A DNA stretch of 64,000 nt, from positions 1 through 64,000 of the forward strand of contig NZ_BCYT01000011.1 in assembly GCF_001598335.1 (NCBI RefSeq), read 5' to 3'. The notes below the pieces were generated by a model that worked only from the letters and a program-made list of their open reading frames with translations, had not been told where the DNA came from and ran no database searches. Shown here piece after piece: positions 48,763-58,352 of this stretch. Position 1 is the first letter of the stretch, and the number at the start of each line of letters is the position of its first letter. Source of the DNA: Sphingobium abikonense NBRC 16140 (GTDB taxonomy: Bacteria > Pseudomonadota > Alphaproteobacteria > Sphingomonadales > Sphingomonadaceae). The translations under genes were made by a program, and so were the position numbers.

Positions 48763-50250
48763 ATGGCAAAGTTAAGTGGTCTCATCCTTCCGCTGCTCCT
48801 TGGTGGATGTGTGGTCGGCCCGGACTATTCCGGACCACCAGAGCTCGGCCAAGCCGCGCCGCGGCCAACATTCGTTCGTCAACCAGCAGATGCATCGACC
48901 AGCGAGCCTGAACTCGCCGAATGGTGGGCGACGCTGCAAGATCCGGTTCTCGATGAGCTCGAGCGGCGCACTCTTGTCGCGAATCCCTCGATTGATGTTG
49001 CGCAGGCCCGACTTCGCCAAGCCCGTGCGTCTGTACGCCAGGAGCGAGCAAACCGCCTGCCGACGGCTGGTGCTCAGGGCACGGCCATATTTGCCGATCT
49101 TCCCGGGATCGATCTCCAGACCAGTCAAGGAAGTACTACACCCACACCTGTTCCGGCGCCTTCATCCGCCCAGGATGCGGACACGTCTCTGCGTTTCTAC
49201 AACCTTGGTCTGAACGCAAACTGGGAAATAGATCTCGCGGGCGGGCAGGTGCGAAAAATCGAAGCGGCAAACGCGCTGGCGGCGGCAGCGGCGTATAATG
49301 TTGCAGACGCAAAGGTCCAGCTCAGCGCTGAAGTCGCGCAGACCTATACCAATCTTCGTGACCGGCAGCAGCGCGCCGCCGCTTTTCGCGAAGGTCTCGA
49401 CATTCAGCGGCAGCAGCTCGCCCTAGCCCGGCAGCGTTTCGGGCAAGGCACAATCCCGGCCTTTACTGTCGGCCAAGCGAACCGCGCGGTTCAGGCCACG
49501 ATCAGCGATCTCGCCGCAGCCGATGCTGAGATCGTAATATATATGAATGCGCTAGCGGTTCTCGCCGGTGAAGCGCCGGGATCTCTCGATCCGCTATTGA
49601 CGCCACGGCGCGATATCCCGATGCCCCCTGCGCGGGTGTCGATCGGAGACCCTTCGGCGCTCCTGCGTCGCCGTCCCGACATCCGCGCTGCGGAGCGCAG
49701 TCTCGCTGCCACAACTTCCCGGATAGGAGTCGCGGAAGCAGCTCGTTTTCCGAAAATCAGCTTCATGGGGATTCTCGGGATTGGCGGCACGTCGATCGGA
49801 GACCTGGTAGATCTGGGCAATATTTCCAACATCGCCGTCCCTCAGCTGCAATGGGGCTTGCTCGATTTTGGACGAACGTCAGCGGCGATATCACAGGCAC
49901 GCTCTGGTCGCGATGAAGCCGAGGCACAATATCGGCAGGTAGTGCTCGGCGCGCTTGAGGATGCGGAGACGTCGCTTGCGCGCTTTGCACAGCAAAGGCG
50001 AAACGTCGCCGCTTTTGCCGAAATCAAGCGGTCAGCAGATGAAGCGGCAACGCTGATGCGGCAGCGCTATGCGCGGCAGGTCATTTCGAGAGGCGACGCT
50101 CTTGAGGCTGACCGCCAGCAGCGGCTTGCAGAGGCAAACCTGCACAGTGCGGTTGCGGCCCTCACCGCCAGCTATGTTGCCATACAGAAGTCGCTTGGAC
50201 TGGGATGGACAGAAGCTGGGAGTCAAGCCTCAGCCCTTATGAGCAAATAA
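48763..50250 (+). CDS. NodT/OprM-family outer-membrane efflux lipoprotein
   Basis: 495 residues from the ATG at 48763 (GAGG 5-6 nt upstream). Lipobox LLGGC gives a lipidated Cys16. The NodT signature is present: WWATLQDPVLDELERRTLVA, NWEIDLAGGQVRKIEAANAL, LLRRRPDIRAAERSLAATTS. It supplies the outer-membrane duct for EmrAB. Confidence 0.92.
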   Translation: MAKLSGLILPLLLGGCVVGPDYSGPPELGQAAPRPTFVRQPADASTSEPELAEWWATLQDPVLDELERRTLVANPSIDVAQARLRQARASVRQERANRLPTAGAQGTAIFADLPGIDLQTSQGSTTPTPVPAPSSAQDADTSLRFYNLGLNANWEIDLAGGQVRKIEAANALAAAAAYNVADAKVQLSAEVAQTYTNLRDRQQRAAAFREGLDIQRQQLALARQRFGQGTIPAFTVGQANRAVQATISDLAAADAEIVIYMNALAVLAGEAPGSLDPLLTPRRDIPMPPARVSIGDPSALLRRRPDIRAAERSLAATTSRIGVAEAARFPKISFMGILGIGGTSIGDLVDLGNISNIAVPQLQWGLLDFGRTSAAISQARSGRDEAEAQYRQVVLGALEDAETSLARFAQQRRNVAAFAEIKRSADEAATLMRQRYARQVISRGDALEADRQQRLAEANLHSAVAALTASYVAIQKSLGLGWTEAGSQASALMSK

Positions 50251-50770
50251 TGATGGTATCTGTCCGGACTTGCCAATACAAGAATCGGCGGCCCTGCCCA
50301 CCGCCAATGATGACTTTTGGCACAGGGCAACCCGCCTGTTCGGCATCCATCCTGCGGCCCTTGCGATTATACAGAGTTTCGCGGGGTAACGCGCCCCGGG
50401 GCGATTGCGATGTGTTTGACGGGGGTTGCCCCCGATAGGATGAAATACGGATTCACGACCGCATAGCCGGACGCAACATCGGACCGGAGACAACCATAGA
50501 GCAGTTTATCGGCCTCGACGTGTGATTGAATAGAATTTTCTGTCCGACGAAGATCTATCCCGCGGGGAGTTGTCCTGACCGCGTATACGACCTTGTACCC
50601 GACAGACGGCATCACCCGCAGACGGAAGATGGGGGCGCTTGTAAGACCAGCCAAGCTTACGACCTCACGACCATAGATCGACGAAGGGGGCACTTCAAGG
50701 TTTGTTACACGGACAGCGGTAAGTTGAACATAGAGGCAACATTGCGGGGTCAGATGAGCTTCGACCCCCT
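50251..50770. other. Region between efflux operon and Tn3 transposase
   Basis: About 520 bp without a convincing gene. A minus frame at 50367-50774 resembles no family. A CGGGGG/CCCCCG hairpin lies near 50418-50433. GGGGTC at 50746 followed by CGACCCCC overlaps the tnpA stop region and has the GGGG start expected of a Tn3-type terminal repeat, but no partner was found. Confidence 0.45.
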
Positions 50771-53737
50771 TCATGCAACTTGGTCGATGGGTTCGACGCC
50801 AAGATTGAGCGGCCTGAAGCCGTCGTTATCGACGCCATGGCCGGTGTTCTGCCAAAGATAGTCGCCGGTGAGGCTGATATGCCGCCAGCCCAGCGGCGCG
50901 ACATGCGCAAGCAACTCGTTGGGGGCAGGCTCGCCCGATCGGCGTAGGTGATCGACTGCCCGGCCCATATAAAGTGTGTTCCAATAGATGATGGCGGCGG
51001 TGACAAAGTTCAGCCCCGATGCCTTGAGCGCCTGGTCCTCGAACGTGCGATCCCGCAACCGGCCCTGCTTGTGCGCGAAGACGGCCTGGGCGAGGAAATG
51101 CCGCGCTTCGCCCTTGTTCAGTCCGGCCTGGCACTGCTGCCGGAGCTGCTTCGATTCCAACCAGTCGATTGTGAACAGTGCGCGCTCGATGCGGCCCACC
51201 TCCTGGAGCGCGAAATCGAGACGGTTCTGACGGCGGTGCGCGGCCAGCTTCTTCAGCATGACCGACGGCAGCACGGCATGGGCCTTGATGGATGCGGCCA
51301 GACGGACCAGCTCGTCCCAGCTCTCGCGGATCACCGAGGTGTTGATCGGGCGGCCGATCAGGGGCGCCAGCGAAGGGTAGCGACTCTGGCCCTCGAATGT
51401 GCCGAGCTTGCGGTCTGCCAAGTCGCGCAGGCGCGGGACAAACCGGAAACCGAGCAGATGCGCCAGGCTGAACACATGGTCGGAACTGCCGCCGGTGTCG
51501 GCGTAATGGGTGGCCGGTTCGATGCCGGTTCCGTGGGCGACCAAACCGTTGAGGACGTAGGGCGCCTCGGCCGCGGTCGCCGAGATCAGCCGGGCGTGGA
51601 ACGGGGCATAGGTGTCGGCGACGTGGGTATAGATCTTCTGCCCGGGTTCCGAGCCGTAATGCAGGTTGACGCTACCGGCGGACCCGCGGCGACCGCTCCT
51701 GAAGAACTGCCCATCCGAACTCGACGTGGTGCCGTCTCCCCAGAGCCGGGTGAGCGGCAGGGCGGCCTGCGCATCGATCAGGTGGCGCAGCGCGCCCGCA
51801 TAGTTCTCGTCCGAGAGATACCAGCTGTGTGTCCACGCCAACTGCGCGTAACTGATACCCTGACTGGCGTTAGCCATTCGCTCGATCCCGAGATTGGTCG
51901 CGTCCGCCAGGATGGCCGCAAGAAGGGCCTCGGGATTGGGATGCGTCCGCCCCGAACGGAGTTCGGGGAAAGCTGACACAAAGCCGGTGCGTCTCGCCAC
52001 CTCGGCCAGAAGCTCGGTGATGCGGACCTTAGGCATGATCCGATCAACGAGTGCATCGAGCTGGTCGGCTGCCGCGGGTGTCGTTGCCGCGACCGGGGTG
52101 ACGCGCAATTCGTTGCCCCTCAGCTCGACGCCGTCGAGCGTGCCGCGCTTCAGTGCATTGCCGAACCGGCGCAGCCGCCAGTCGAGCAACTTGGCACGTC
52201 CGTCGAGGTAGCGGTCCACGTCGGTGTCGAAAGGCAGATTACCGGCGATTGCTGCGGCCTCGGAGCGGGGCAGCAGATAGGCATCGAAGCGAAGGTGGTC
52301 GCGGGTACCCTCCACCCACAGGTCTCCCGAGCCAAGCCGCTCGCGCACCATAGCGACGGTTGCCGTCTCATATCGTCTCCGATCGATGCTTCCGCCCTCC
52401 GTGATCGCGGCTTTCCAGCTCTTCGGGAATGGCATGGGTGCGTCGATCGGCACCTCGCGCTTGCCGGTCGCGTTCAACTCGCGCACCAGCTTTACGGCCG
52501 CGAGCACGCCATCGCGCGACCCCGTGGCCTTGAACCGGAATGCGTCCAGGAAAGCCGGCGCATATCGACGAAGCGTCATGTACTTGTCGGACGCCCTGAC
52601 CAACGGCTCGTCACGAGCGAGATCGGCGATCGCGGACACCTCATCGGCCACACCCATCAACCGGTCCCAGCCAACGCCGGTCTCGAGCGCAGACCAAGGA
52701 TCAAGCCCGTCTTCGCGCGCGACACGAAGCGTACCGATCGTCGATCCGAACATTCGCATGAGGCGGCCGACGTCCTTGGTGGTCGCCTCGTAGCGGCGTT
52801 TTTGCGAGGCTCGCGCCTTGGCGAATAGGAGCCCGGTCTGCTTGGCGAACATCTCGATCGCGGCATCGGCGAGCCGGGCTTCAAGGTCGATCATGGCCGC
52901 GGCCAAGGTCGCTCGCCGGCGACGGAGCGAATAGTCCGAGAGGAGGAATGCCGGCGCAACTGCTCCTTCACGTACGAGTTGGCGAAATCGGCGCTCGTGG
53001 ATGCTCTCGGCCACCCGCGCGTCGATGCCGATGCCGCGGACGTAGGACAGGCGAGCGAGGATGCCGGCGAGATTTCGGGCGGATGGGCTGTCGCCCGTGT
53101 CGCGCAACCACGCGAGCGGGGTCACCCCACTTTTCTGATCGGCGACCAGCAAAGCGTCGAGGGCGCCGACCTGCCCTGGCGTGAGTGCGGCCACCACGAT
53201 GTCGGCCGCGAGCTTGCGCGCCCTTGCCCTTCCTGCGATCCCGATCCGCTCGATGCGGGCTGGCGCCGGAAGAACGATGCGGCCTGCGCGAAGGTCGTCG
53301 ATGATCGCAGTCGCAATGGCCATGCCGCGCTCGGTTCCTCTCGCCGCCTCGGTCGCGACGTCAAGTGCGCGCCCCACGTCGCCGGGCTCGAAGCCGCGCA
53401 GGCCCAGACTTCCCATTGCTTCCCAGGCGTGCTCGAGCCGGGTCTGTGCGCGGTGGGCATAGCCAGCCAGCGTGCTCGATCGCAAGCCGAGTTGGTCCGC
53501 TATGTAATGGGCCAGAAAGTCGGGCACCACCTCGTCGTGTCGTAATCCAAAGCCTGGATACTGCAGAAGCGCCAAGTGGAGCGCGAAGCCAAGCCGGTTG
53601 GCGTCGCCACGCCTCGCCTCGATCAGCGACCGATGCTCGGGCATGACGGTGTAGAACTTGGCGAGCGAGGCGCGGTCGAGCGGTACGCCGAACAGTGCTC
53701 GGCGCTCGTCTCCTGTCAGAAGGTCGCGTCGGGCCAT
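50771..53737 (-). CDS. tnpA: Tn3-family transposase TnpA
   Basis: 988 residues from the ATG at 53737, the usual length. The start MARRDLLTGDERRALFGVPL is typical of this subgroup (DUF4158 domain). The catalytic core shows RLWGDGTTSSSDGQFF, THYADTGGSSDHVFSLAHLL and the late NTLYMGRAVDHLRR and APLGWRHISLTGDYLW. It is a complete replicative transposase. Its own resolvase may be the gene at 56288, now separated by another element. Confidence 0.94.
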   Translation of the reverse strand: MARRDLLTGDERRALFGVPLDRASLAKFYTVMPEHRSLIEARRGDANRLGFALHLALLQYPGFGLRHDEVVPDFLAHYIADQLGLRSSTLAGYAHRAQTRLEHAWEAMGSLGLRGFEPGDVGRALDVATEAARGTERGMAIATAIIDDLRAGRIVLPAPARIERIGIAGRARARKLAADIVVAALTPGQVGALDALLVADQKSGVTPLAWLRDTGDSPSARNLAGILARLSYVRGIGIDARVAESIHERRFRQLVREGAVAPAFLLSDYSLRRRRATLAAAMIDLEARLADAAIEMFAKQTGLLFAKARASQKRRYEATTKDVGRLMRMFGSTIGTLRVAREDGLDPWSALETGVGWDRLMGVADEVSAIADLARDEPLVRASDKYMTLRRYAPAFLDAFRFKATGSRDGVLAAVKLVRELNATGKREVPIDAPMPFPKSWKAAITEGGSIDRRRYETATVAMVRERLGSGDLWVEGTRDHLRFDAYLLPRSEAAAIAGNLPFDTDVDRYLDGRAKLLDWRLRRFGNALKRGTLDGVELRGNELRVTPVAATTPAAADQLDALVDRIMPKVRITELLAEVARRTGFVSAFPELRSGRTHPNPEALLAAILADATNLGIERMANASQGISYAQLAWTHSWYLSDENYAGALRHLIDAQAALPLTRLWGDGTTSSSDGQFFRSGRRGSAGSVNLHYGSEPGQKIYTHVADTYAPFHARLISATAAEAPYVLNGLVAHGTGIEPATHYADTGGSSDHVFSLAHLLGFRFVPRLRDLADRKLGTFEGQSRYPSLAPLIGRPINTSVIRESWDELVRLAASIKAHAVLPSVMLKKLAAHRRQNRLDFALQEVGRIERALFTIDWLESKQLRQQCQAGLNKGEARHFLAQAVFAHKQGRLRDRTFEDQALKASGLNFVTAAIIYWNTLYMGRAVDHLRRSGEPAPNELLAHVAPLGWRHISLTGDYLWQNTGHGVDNDGFRPLNLGVEPIDQVA

Positions 53738-53843
53738 ACGACTCACTCCCGTCAACCAGTAAGCGTAGCCTTGCCGCGCCAGGGACGCGAGGTTTCGCAA
53801 AACTTGTAAGTTCCGCGACAGATCGGGACCACACGGAAAATCT

Positions 53844-53892
53844 GGTGTAAACGCTCGCGCTAAATGGCGGCGTTCTGATCGCGCTATTTGTC
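53844..53892 (+). repeat. Left 49-bp terminal inverted repeat
   Basis: Matches the right end (56872-56920) inverted, with two mismatches in 49. It contains two direct copies of TCGCGCTAwwTG (53855-53866 and 53879-53890) 24 bp apart, probably transposase-binding sites. Its inner end overlaps the stop codon of the ATPase gene by 2 bp. Confidence 0.85.
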
Positions 53893-54769
53893 AGTTGCCG
53901 GGTCCGATGACGAGGCAATCGCGCGCGGCCTGAACGATGTCAGCGGTGACCTCCTCGACGCGGTTGAGGGTCATGATCCGCCGCATCTGCGCGAACAGGC
54001 GCTCCATGAGCCGGAAGTTGCCGCGCGTGATGCGGATCACGGCTGCCTGCGCTTCGATCGCGTCGAGTTGGGCCGGGTCGAAGCTGATCCCGAAATCGCC
54101 GGCGTGGGTCGCGAGCAGCAGCCGCATTTCGGTCTCGGTAAGCGGTTTGAACTCGTGGACGAAGCCGATCCGCGAGTAGAGCTGGGCATAGCGGGCGAGG
54201 CGCTTCTCCAAGCCCGGCATACCCATCAGGATCAGCCCGAAGCCGTGGCGATCGGCCATGTCGCGGAGATGTTCGAGCGACTTTATGGTCAGGCGGTCGG
54301 CCTCGTCGACGATGACGAGGGGGCAGGCGATGCGGGCGGCGTCATGGGTGATTTCGTCCTGCGAGCCGCCCGCGACCGTCAGCCGGGCATAGCCCAGCTT
54401 AATGAGGTTGAGGCCCAACACCGCGTCGATCGTCTTGGGCGTGTTGCTGACCGACACGGTGTAGAAGACGGCGCGGCAGCGAGCGACCTTTTCGCCAAGG
54501 AGCGCGGCAATGGGACGGAGCGCGGCATATTCCCCCAGGTCGGGGAAGCTGGAAAACTCGCGCGCCGATCGCGTCTTTCCGACGCCCGGCCGGCCATGAC
54601 ACACGCCGATATAGCGGTAGTGCGCGCAGGCTTCGGCAAACTCGACGAACCGGGCATGTTCGCGGGTCGCCAGGAACGGCTGCTCGACCAGGAACTCAAT
54701 CGTCAGCGGCGTAGAGCCGGAGCCCTCGGTAGGTGGTGGGCCGGGAAGCCGTATCCTCTTGGTCGCCAT
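53891..54769 (-). CDS. TniB/Tn552-type AAA+ ATPase
   Basis: 292 residues from the ATG at 54769. Walker A is CHGRPGVGKTRSA and Walker B is CPLVIVDEADRLT; LILMGMPGLEKRLARYAQLY and a late ITRGNFRLMERLFAQM follow, as in TnsC/TniB-like selectors. It overlaps the transposase gene end by 74 nt. It would direct target choice and activate the transposase. Confidence 0.9.
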   Translation of the reverse strand: MATKRIRLPGPPPTEGSGSTPLTIEFLVEQPFLATREHARFVEFAEACAHYRYIGVCHGRPGVGKTRSAREFSSFPDLGEYAALRPIAALLGEKVARCRAVFYTVSVSNTPKTIDAVLGLNLIKLGYARLTVAGGSQDEITHDAARIACPLVIVDEADRLTIKSLEHLRDMADRHGFGLILMGMPGLEKRLARYAQLYSRIGFVHEFKPLTETEMRLLLATHAGDFGISFDPAQLDAIEAQAAVIRITRGNFRLMERLFAQMRRIMTLNRVEEVTADIVQAARDCLVIGPGN

Positions 54770-56174
54770 CGAAGGTCTCCGTGGGGGCAGGCACCTGCTT
54801 GTCGCGCTCCTTCGCGCCGCGCCGGGCGCGCTGGATCGCGCGCAACGACGGGTGCCCAGCGTGCTCGGAGCTGAGCGCACGGCAGACGAACCGGCCCTGG
54901 TGGTAGACGTGGATCTCGGTCAGGTCGCGGGGGTCATAGACCGCCTCGACCTGCTCGCCGACGAAGGCCGCGAGCGTGGGTTCGACATAGCGCCTGCCCA
55001 TCAGACGGATGCCGTCGCGCAGCACTTTACGGGGCTTGGGCACGTGCACGAGCAGCATGTCGAGCTGTTCAAGGCTGTCGGGCATTGCGGGCAGGAACCC
55101 GCCCTTCTGCCAGCGCGTGATCGGCGGTTCGCCGGTGCTGCCATGCGGGCGACGATGATAGACGCCGCACACGAACGCCTCGAAGCGGGCGCGCAGCTCG
55201 TCGAGCGTGAGCACTGGCGCCGACAGCGGCTTGCCCGCGATCAGGTGGCCGGGCAGGTCGGGCAGGAACATGTCGTTGATGGTGCGGAACAGCCGCTCGA
55301 TCTTGCCGCGCCCGCGAGGACGCCCCGGCAGCGAATGGATGAGGCGGATTTTGAGGGCGATGCACGCCTGCTCGATATGCTCGGAGATGAAATCCGAGCC
55401 GTTGTCGACGTAAAGCTGTTCGGGAATGCCGCTGACGATCCATTCGGGATTGGGCTTGCGCCAGATCGCCTGCCGCAAGGCGAGCGCCGTGTTGAGGGCA
55501 CTGGGGGCATCGAGGCTGAGGAAGTAACCGGCGATGGCTCGGCTGTGATCGTCAACGATGACGGTCAGCCAAGGACGCACCGGGGTTCCGGCATCATCGA
55601 GCACGAGAATGTCGAGAACGGTATGATCGGCCTGCCACATCTCGTTCGAGGTCGCGGCTTCGCGCCGATGCACTAGCTCGTGCTGGTCGCGGTAGACGGC
55701 CGGATCGGAGGCTGCGGCGATCTGGCTTGCCGGTATCGCCCTGACGACACGCGCGACGGCCGCATAGCTGGGGGTTCGGTGTCCATGCGCGATGGCGAGT
55801 TCCTGCACCTTTCGGTGAATGGCGGCGACCGGGGGTCGCGGGCGCTTGGTGGCGAGAGTGCGGGTCAGTTCGACCAGATGTTCCGGCAGGTGCAGCCTGC
55901 CCCGATCGTTGCGCGGCAGACGCGCGAGACCGGCAAGTCCTTCGGCACGGTAGCGCCCGAGCCAGCGCTGCAACGTCCGCTCGCTCAGCGTGCCGGTGCG
56001 GGCGAGGTCCGCGAGCGGGATGCCATCGGCGAGGTGCGGTTCAAGGACGCGGTAGCGCTCGATCGCCAGCGGCGGGACAAGCGCCGGATGCGTCACCGCC
56101 GACGGTCCGTGTCGCAGGTAAGGAAAACGGAGATTTGCCTGCCCATCGCCATGCGAGTCCGCTCGCGTTGCCAA
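54696..56174 (-). CDS. Mu/Tn552-type DDE transposase
   Basis: 492 residues counted from a TTG at 56174; a GTG at 56096 (THPALVPPLAIER) may be the true start. N-terminal HTH (LADLARTGTLSERTLQRWLG) precedes a DDE core with D183 (WQADHT), D257 (YVDNGS) and E293 (GKIERL), the last pair again 35 apart. A Mu-type C-terminal barrel follows (LMGRRYVEPTLAAFVGEQVE). Size and pairing with an ATPase resemble Tn552 p480/p271. Confidence 0.9.
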   Translation of the reverse strand: MATRADSHGDGQANLRFPYLRHGPSAVTHPALVPPLAIERYRVLEPHLADGIPLADLARTGTLSERTLQRWLGRYRAEGLAGLARLPRNDRGRLHLPEHLVELTRTLATKRPRPPVAAIHRKVQELAIAHGHRTPSYAAVARVVRAIPASQIAAASDPAVYRDQHELVHRREAATSNEMWQADHTVLDILVLDDAGTPVRPWLTVIVDDHSRAIAGYFLSLDAPSALNTALALRQAIWRKPNPEWIVSGIPEQLYVDNGSDFISEHIEQACIALKIRLIHSLPGRPRGRGKIERLFRTINDMFLPDLPGHLIAGKPLSAPVLTLDELRARFEAFVCGVYHRRPHGSTGEPPITRWQKGGFLPAMPDSLEQLDMLLVHVPKPRKVLRDGIRLMGRRYVEPTLAAFVGEQVEAVYDPRDLTEIHVYHQGRFVCRALSSEHAGHPSLRAIQRARRGAKERDKQVPAPTETFDGDQEDTASRPTTYRGLRLYAADD

Positions 56175-56287
56175 ACCGGCCTGTTCGACGTAAATCTACC
56201 CGGTAAAGAAAACTAGGGCAACATAGACCTGCCGATGACGACTTTCTTCCCAAACCGCGCCCGATCGGGGCGCCACCGGCCCTACGC
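56175..56287. other. Candidate res/promoter region between transposase and resolvase
   Basis: 113 bp between divergent genes, where resolvases of such transposons bind. It includes the palindrome CCCGATCGGG (56260-56269), 18 bp before the resolvase ATG, sharing CCCGATC with the motifs outside both terminal repeats. Confidence 0.4.
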
Positions 56288-56860
56288 ATGAAAATCGGTT
56301 ACGCCCGCGTATCGACCGCCGAGCAGAACCTGGACCTCCAGCGTGATGCGCTGAAGGCTGCCGGCTGCGAGAAGGTCATCACCGACAAGGCCTCCGGGGC
56401 GACTGCCGCTCGCCCTGGATTGGAAAAGGTGAAGGAGCTGCTTCGCGCCGGCGACACACTGGTGGTCTGGCGCCTCGACAGGCTCGGCCGCTCGCTCCGT
56501 GATCTGATCGGATGGATGACCTACCTCGACGAGGAAAAGGTCGGGCTGCTGAGCCTGCACGAGGCGATCGACACGACCACCACGTCGGGCAAGCTTACCT
56601 TCCACCTGTTCGGGGCATTGGCGGAGTTCGAGCGCAACCTGATCCGCGAGCGGACCCAGGCCGGTCTCACCGCAGCCCGCGCTCGCGGCAAGAAGGGTGG
56701 CCGGCCGGCCGCACTCGGCAAGGACAAGCGCGACCTGCCCGTCAGGCTCTACCACGAGAACACGATGCCGATCGCCAAGATTTGCTCGATGCTCGGCATC
56801 TCCAAGCCAAAACTCTACGCCTATGTGCGATCGGCCGAGACCAAGCCGGTAGCCGCGTAG
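56288..56860 (+). CDS. tnpR: Serine resolvase (TnpR/BinR type)
   Basis: 190 residues, standard length. Catalytic Ser9 is in IGYARVSTAEQ; DRLGRSLRDLIGWM and FHLFGALAEFERNLIRERT follow. The C-terminal HTH is MPIAKICSMLGISKPKLYAY. It lies inside the inverted repeats, so it probably resolves cointegrates of this element, but it could derive from the neighbouring Tn3 transposon. Confidence 0.92.
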   Translation: MKIGYARVSTAEQNLDLQRDALKAAGCEKVITDKASGATAARPGLEKVKELLRAGDTLVVWRLDRLGRSLRDLIGWMTYLDEEKVGLLSLHEAIDTTTTSGKLTFHLFGALAEFERNLIRERTQAGLTAARARGKKGGRPAALGKDKRDLPVRLYHENTMPIAKICSMLGISKPKLYAYVRSAETKPVAA

Positions 56861-56871
56861 CGACGCTCGCC

Positions 56872-56920
56872 GACAAATAGCGCGATCAGAATGCCGCCAC
56901 TTAGCGCGAGCGTTTACACC
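56872..56920 (-). repeat. Right 49-bp terminal inverted repeat
   Basis: Inverted partner of 53844-53892, beginning 11 bp after the resolvase stop. Just outside it GGTCCCGATC (56927-56936) reappears inverted outside the left end (53821-53830), so symmetry extends beyond the ends with a different gap. Confidence 0.85.
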
Positions 56921-57149
56921 GTTCGCGGTCCCGATCGGCCCAGCGTCCCCCGGAACCGTTCGTTATCGGGAAGGCATCTAAGCGGTCTGCACCATCCTTC
57001 ATCTAAAGTTCTCCAAGCGCTTCTGAGGATTTTCGGGCGCACCAAAAGCACTTGCTCCTCCAGTGGCTGGAGCATGTAACCGCAATTTGCTCTCCTGCGG
57101 ACGGGGGGCTGGAGGTGGCTTTTTGACGGCCCGTGTTGAAGCAATCGGT

Positions 57150-58352
57150 ATGTCTCGACGCTCATTAGTGGCGCGGCTGGTGGCCTGTGGAACCGGCTTG
57201 GTGCTCGGTTCTCCAACGCTCGCGCGACAGACTTCCCGGTCTGCGGGCTCGTGGAACTTCGGTGCGGCTCACCTCGAATGGGAGCCGCTGGAAGTCGGCA
57301 CGGGTGATACCCTCCTTGTTTCGGCACAAGTGCGCGGAGTGCCGGTGCGGGCGGTGCTCGACAGTGGCAGCGGCGCGTCGATCATGAGCACGGCGCTCGC
57401 GGCGAAGCTCGGCTTGAACGATGGTGAGCGGCGCATGATTAGCGGGCTGAGCGCCAAGGCCCCGGTGCTGCTGGTCCGCGACATCGACGTACAGCTCGCC
57501 CGCGAAACCCGTCGCTTACCCTTTGCCGTCGTTGGTGATCTGAGTTCAGTGTCGGCGGCCTTCGGACGACCGATCGATATCCTCCTCGGTGCCGATATGT
57601 TCACGGGTAGCTGCATCGCGCTCGATTTCGCGAAAAGGCGTATGGCGGTCGTCAAGTCAGGCACGTTTCTCGCCGGTCCCGACTGGCGCGCTGTCGCGCT
57701 CGGGCGCGGTGCCAAGCAGGAGCTGTTCATTCGAGCTTCCGTCTCGGGTTTGCCTCCCGTGCCCTTGATGATCGATCTTGGCAGCTCGGCCGCGCTGATG
57801 CTCTCGTCGGCCTATGCCCGCGATCAAGGGCTGTTGAACGGGAAGCTCGTCTCGACCGCGGCGATCGGCGGCGTCGATGGTGTGCGTATCAACGATGCTT
57901 TCACGATCCAGAACATCAACATCGAAGGGCTTGGCGTCTCGAACGTCCCCACACTCGGGATGAGAGCTTGGCTCTCCACCAGCACGGTTGGCAATGTCGG
58001 CCTACCGCTGATCGCTCAATTCGACGTGGTGTTCGACGTGACCGCCGGATTCGTGTGGCTCCGGCCACTCGGTCCTCGTCGTCGCCTGCCGATGCTGAAG
58101 GACCGTAGCGGCCTTGGCCTCGCAGCCTCACCAACGGCGCTCACCGTTGTTCATGTGGCGGCGAACAGTCCCGCGGAAAAGGCTGGCTGGGCGGTCGGCG
58201 ACCGGATCGTGGCGGTGAACGGCCATTCGATCGATGCGAACTATACGCGTGGGGAGCTCTGGCAAGTGCGCTCCCGGCCTGCTGGCACCCTCGTAAAGCT
58301 GACGATGGCCTCGGGTGATGTGCGCGAGCTCAGGCTGGCCGATTATTATTGA
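57150..58352 (+). CDS. Retropepsin-like aspartic protease with PDZ domain
   Basis: 400 residues from the ATG at 57150; a TTG at 57123 has a better ribosome site (GGAGG, 7 nt) and cannot be excluded. A signal peptide with RR ends near SPTLARQ. Two retropepsin repeats carry AVLDSGSGASIM (DSG) and LMIDLGSSAALML (DLG). A C-terminal PDZ domain follows: VHVAANSPAEKAGWAVGDRI then VAVNGHSID. Both active-site halves are in one chain, although the second lacks the usual Thr/Ser. Location between a transposon end and metal genes suggests a periplasmic protease acquired as cargo. Confidence 0.8.
   Translation: MSRRSLVARLVACGTGLVLGSPTLARQTSRSAGSWNFGAAHLEWEPLEVGTGDTLLVSAQVRGVPVRAVLDSGSGASIMSTALAAKLGLNDGERRMISGLSAKAPVLLVRDIDVQLARETRRLPFAVVGDLSSVSAAFGRPIDILLGADMFTGSCIALDFAKRRMAVVKSGTFLAGPDWRAVALGRGAKQELFIRASVSGLPPVPLMIDLGSSAALMLSSAYARDQGLLNGKLVSTAAIGGVDGVRINDAFTIQNINIEGLGVSNVPTLGMRAWLSTSTVGNVGLPLIAQFDVVFDVTAGFVWLRPLGPRRRLPMLKDRSGLGLAASPTALTVVHVAANSPAEKAGWAVGDRIVAVNGHSIDANYTRGELWQVRSRPAGTLVKLTMASGDVRELRLADYY

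Larger units (their letters stand above)
53844..56920. mobile_element. Compact Tn552/Tn5053-like transposon (transposase, ATPase, resolvase only)
   Basis: A 3.08-kb unit bounded by 49-bp near-perfect inverted repeats. It contains only an AAA+ ATPase, a DDE transposase and a divergent serine resolvase, with no cargo. The ends read 5'-GG-TGTAAACG inward, consistent with the TGT...ACA ends of Mu/Tn7/Tn552-type elements. Flanking 5-mers do not match, so no target duplication is evident. It sits 107 bp upstream of the Tn3 tnpA start. Confidence 0.75.

Noticed and set aside
50746..50769. GGGGTC...GACCCCC as a Tn3 terminal repeat
   Set aside because: The start and position fit, but no 38-bp partner was found in the window, so it was not called as a repeat.
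50367..50774. 135-codon minus frame beside tnpA
   Set aside because: No family resemblance, no ribosome site, overlaps the tnpA end and hairpins.
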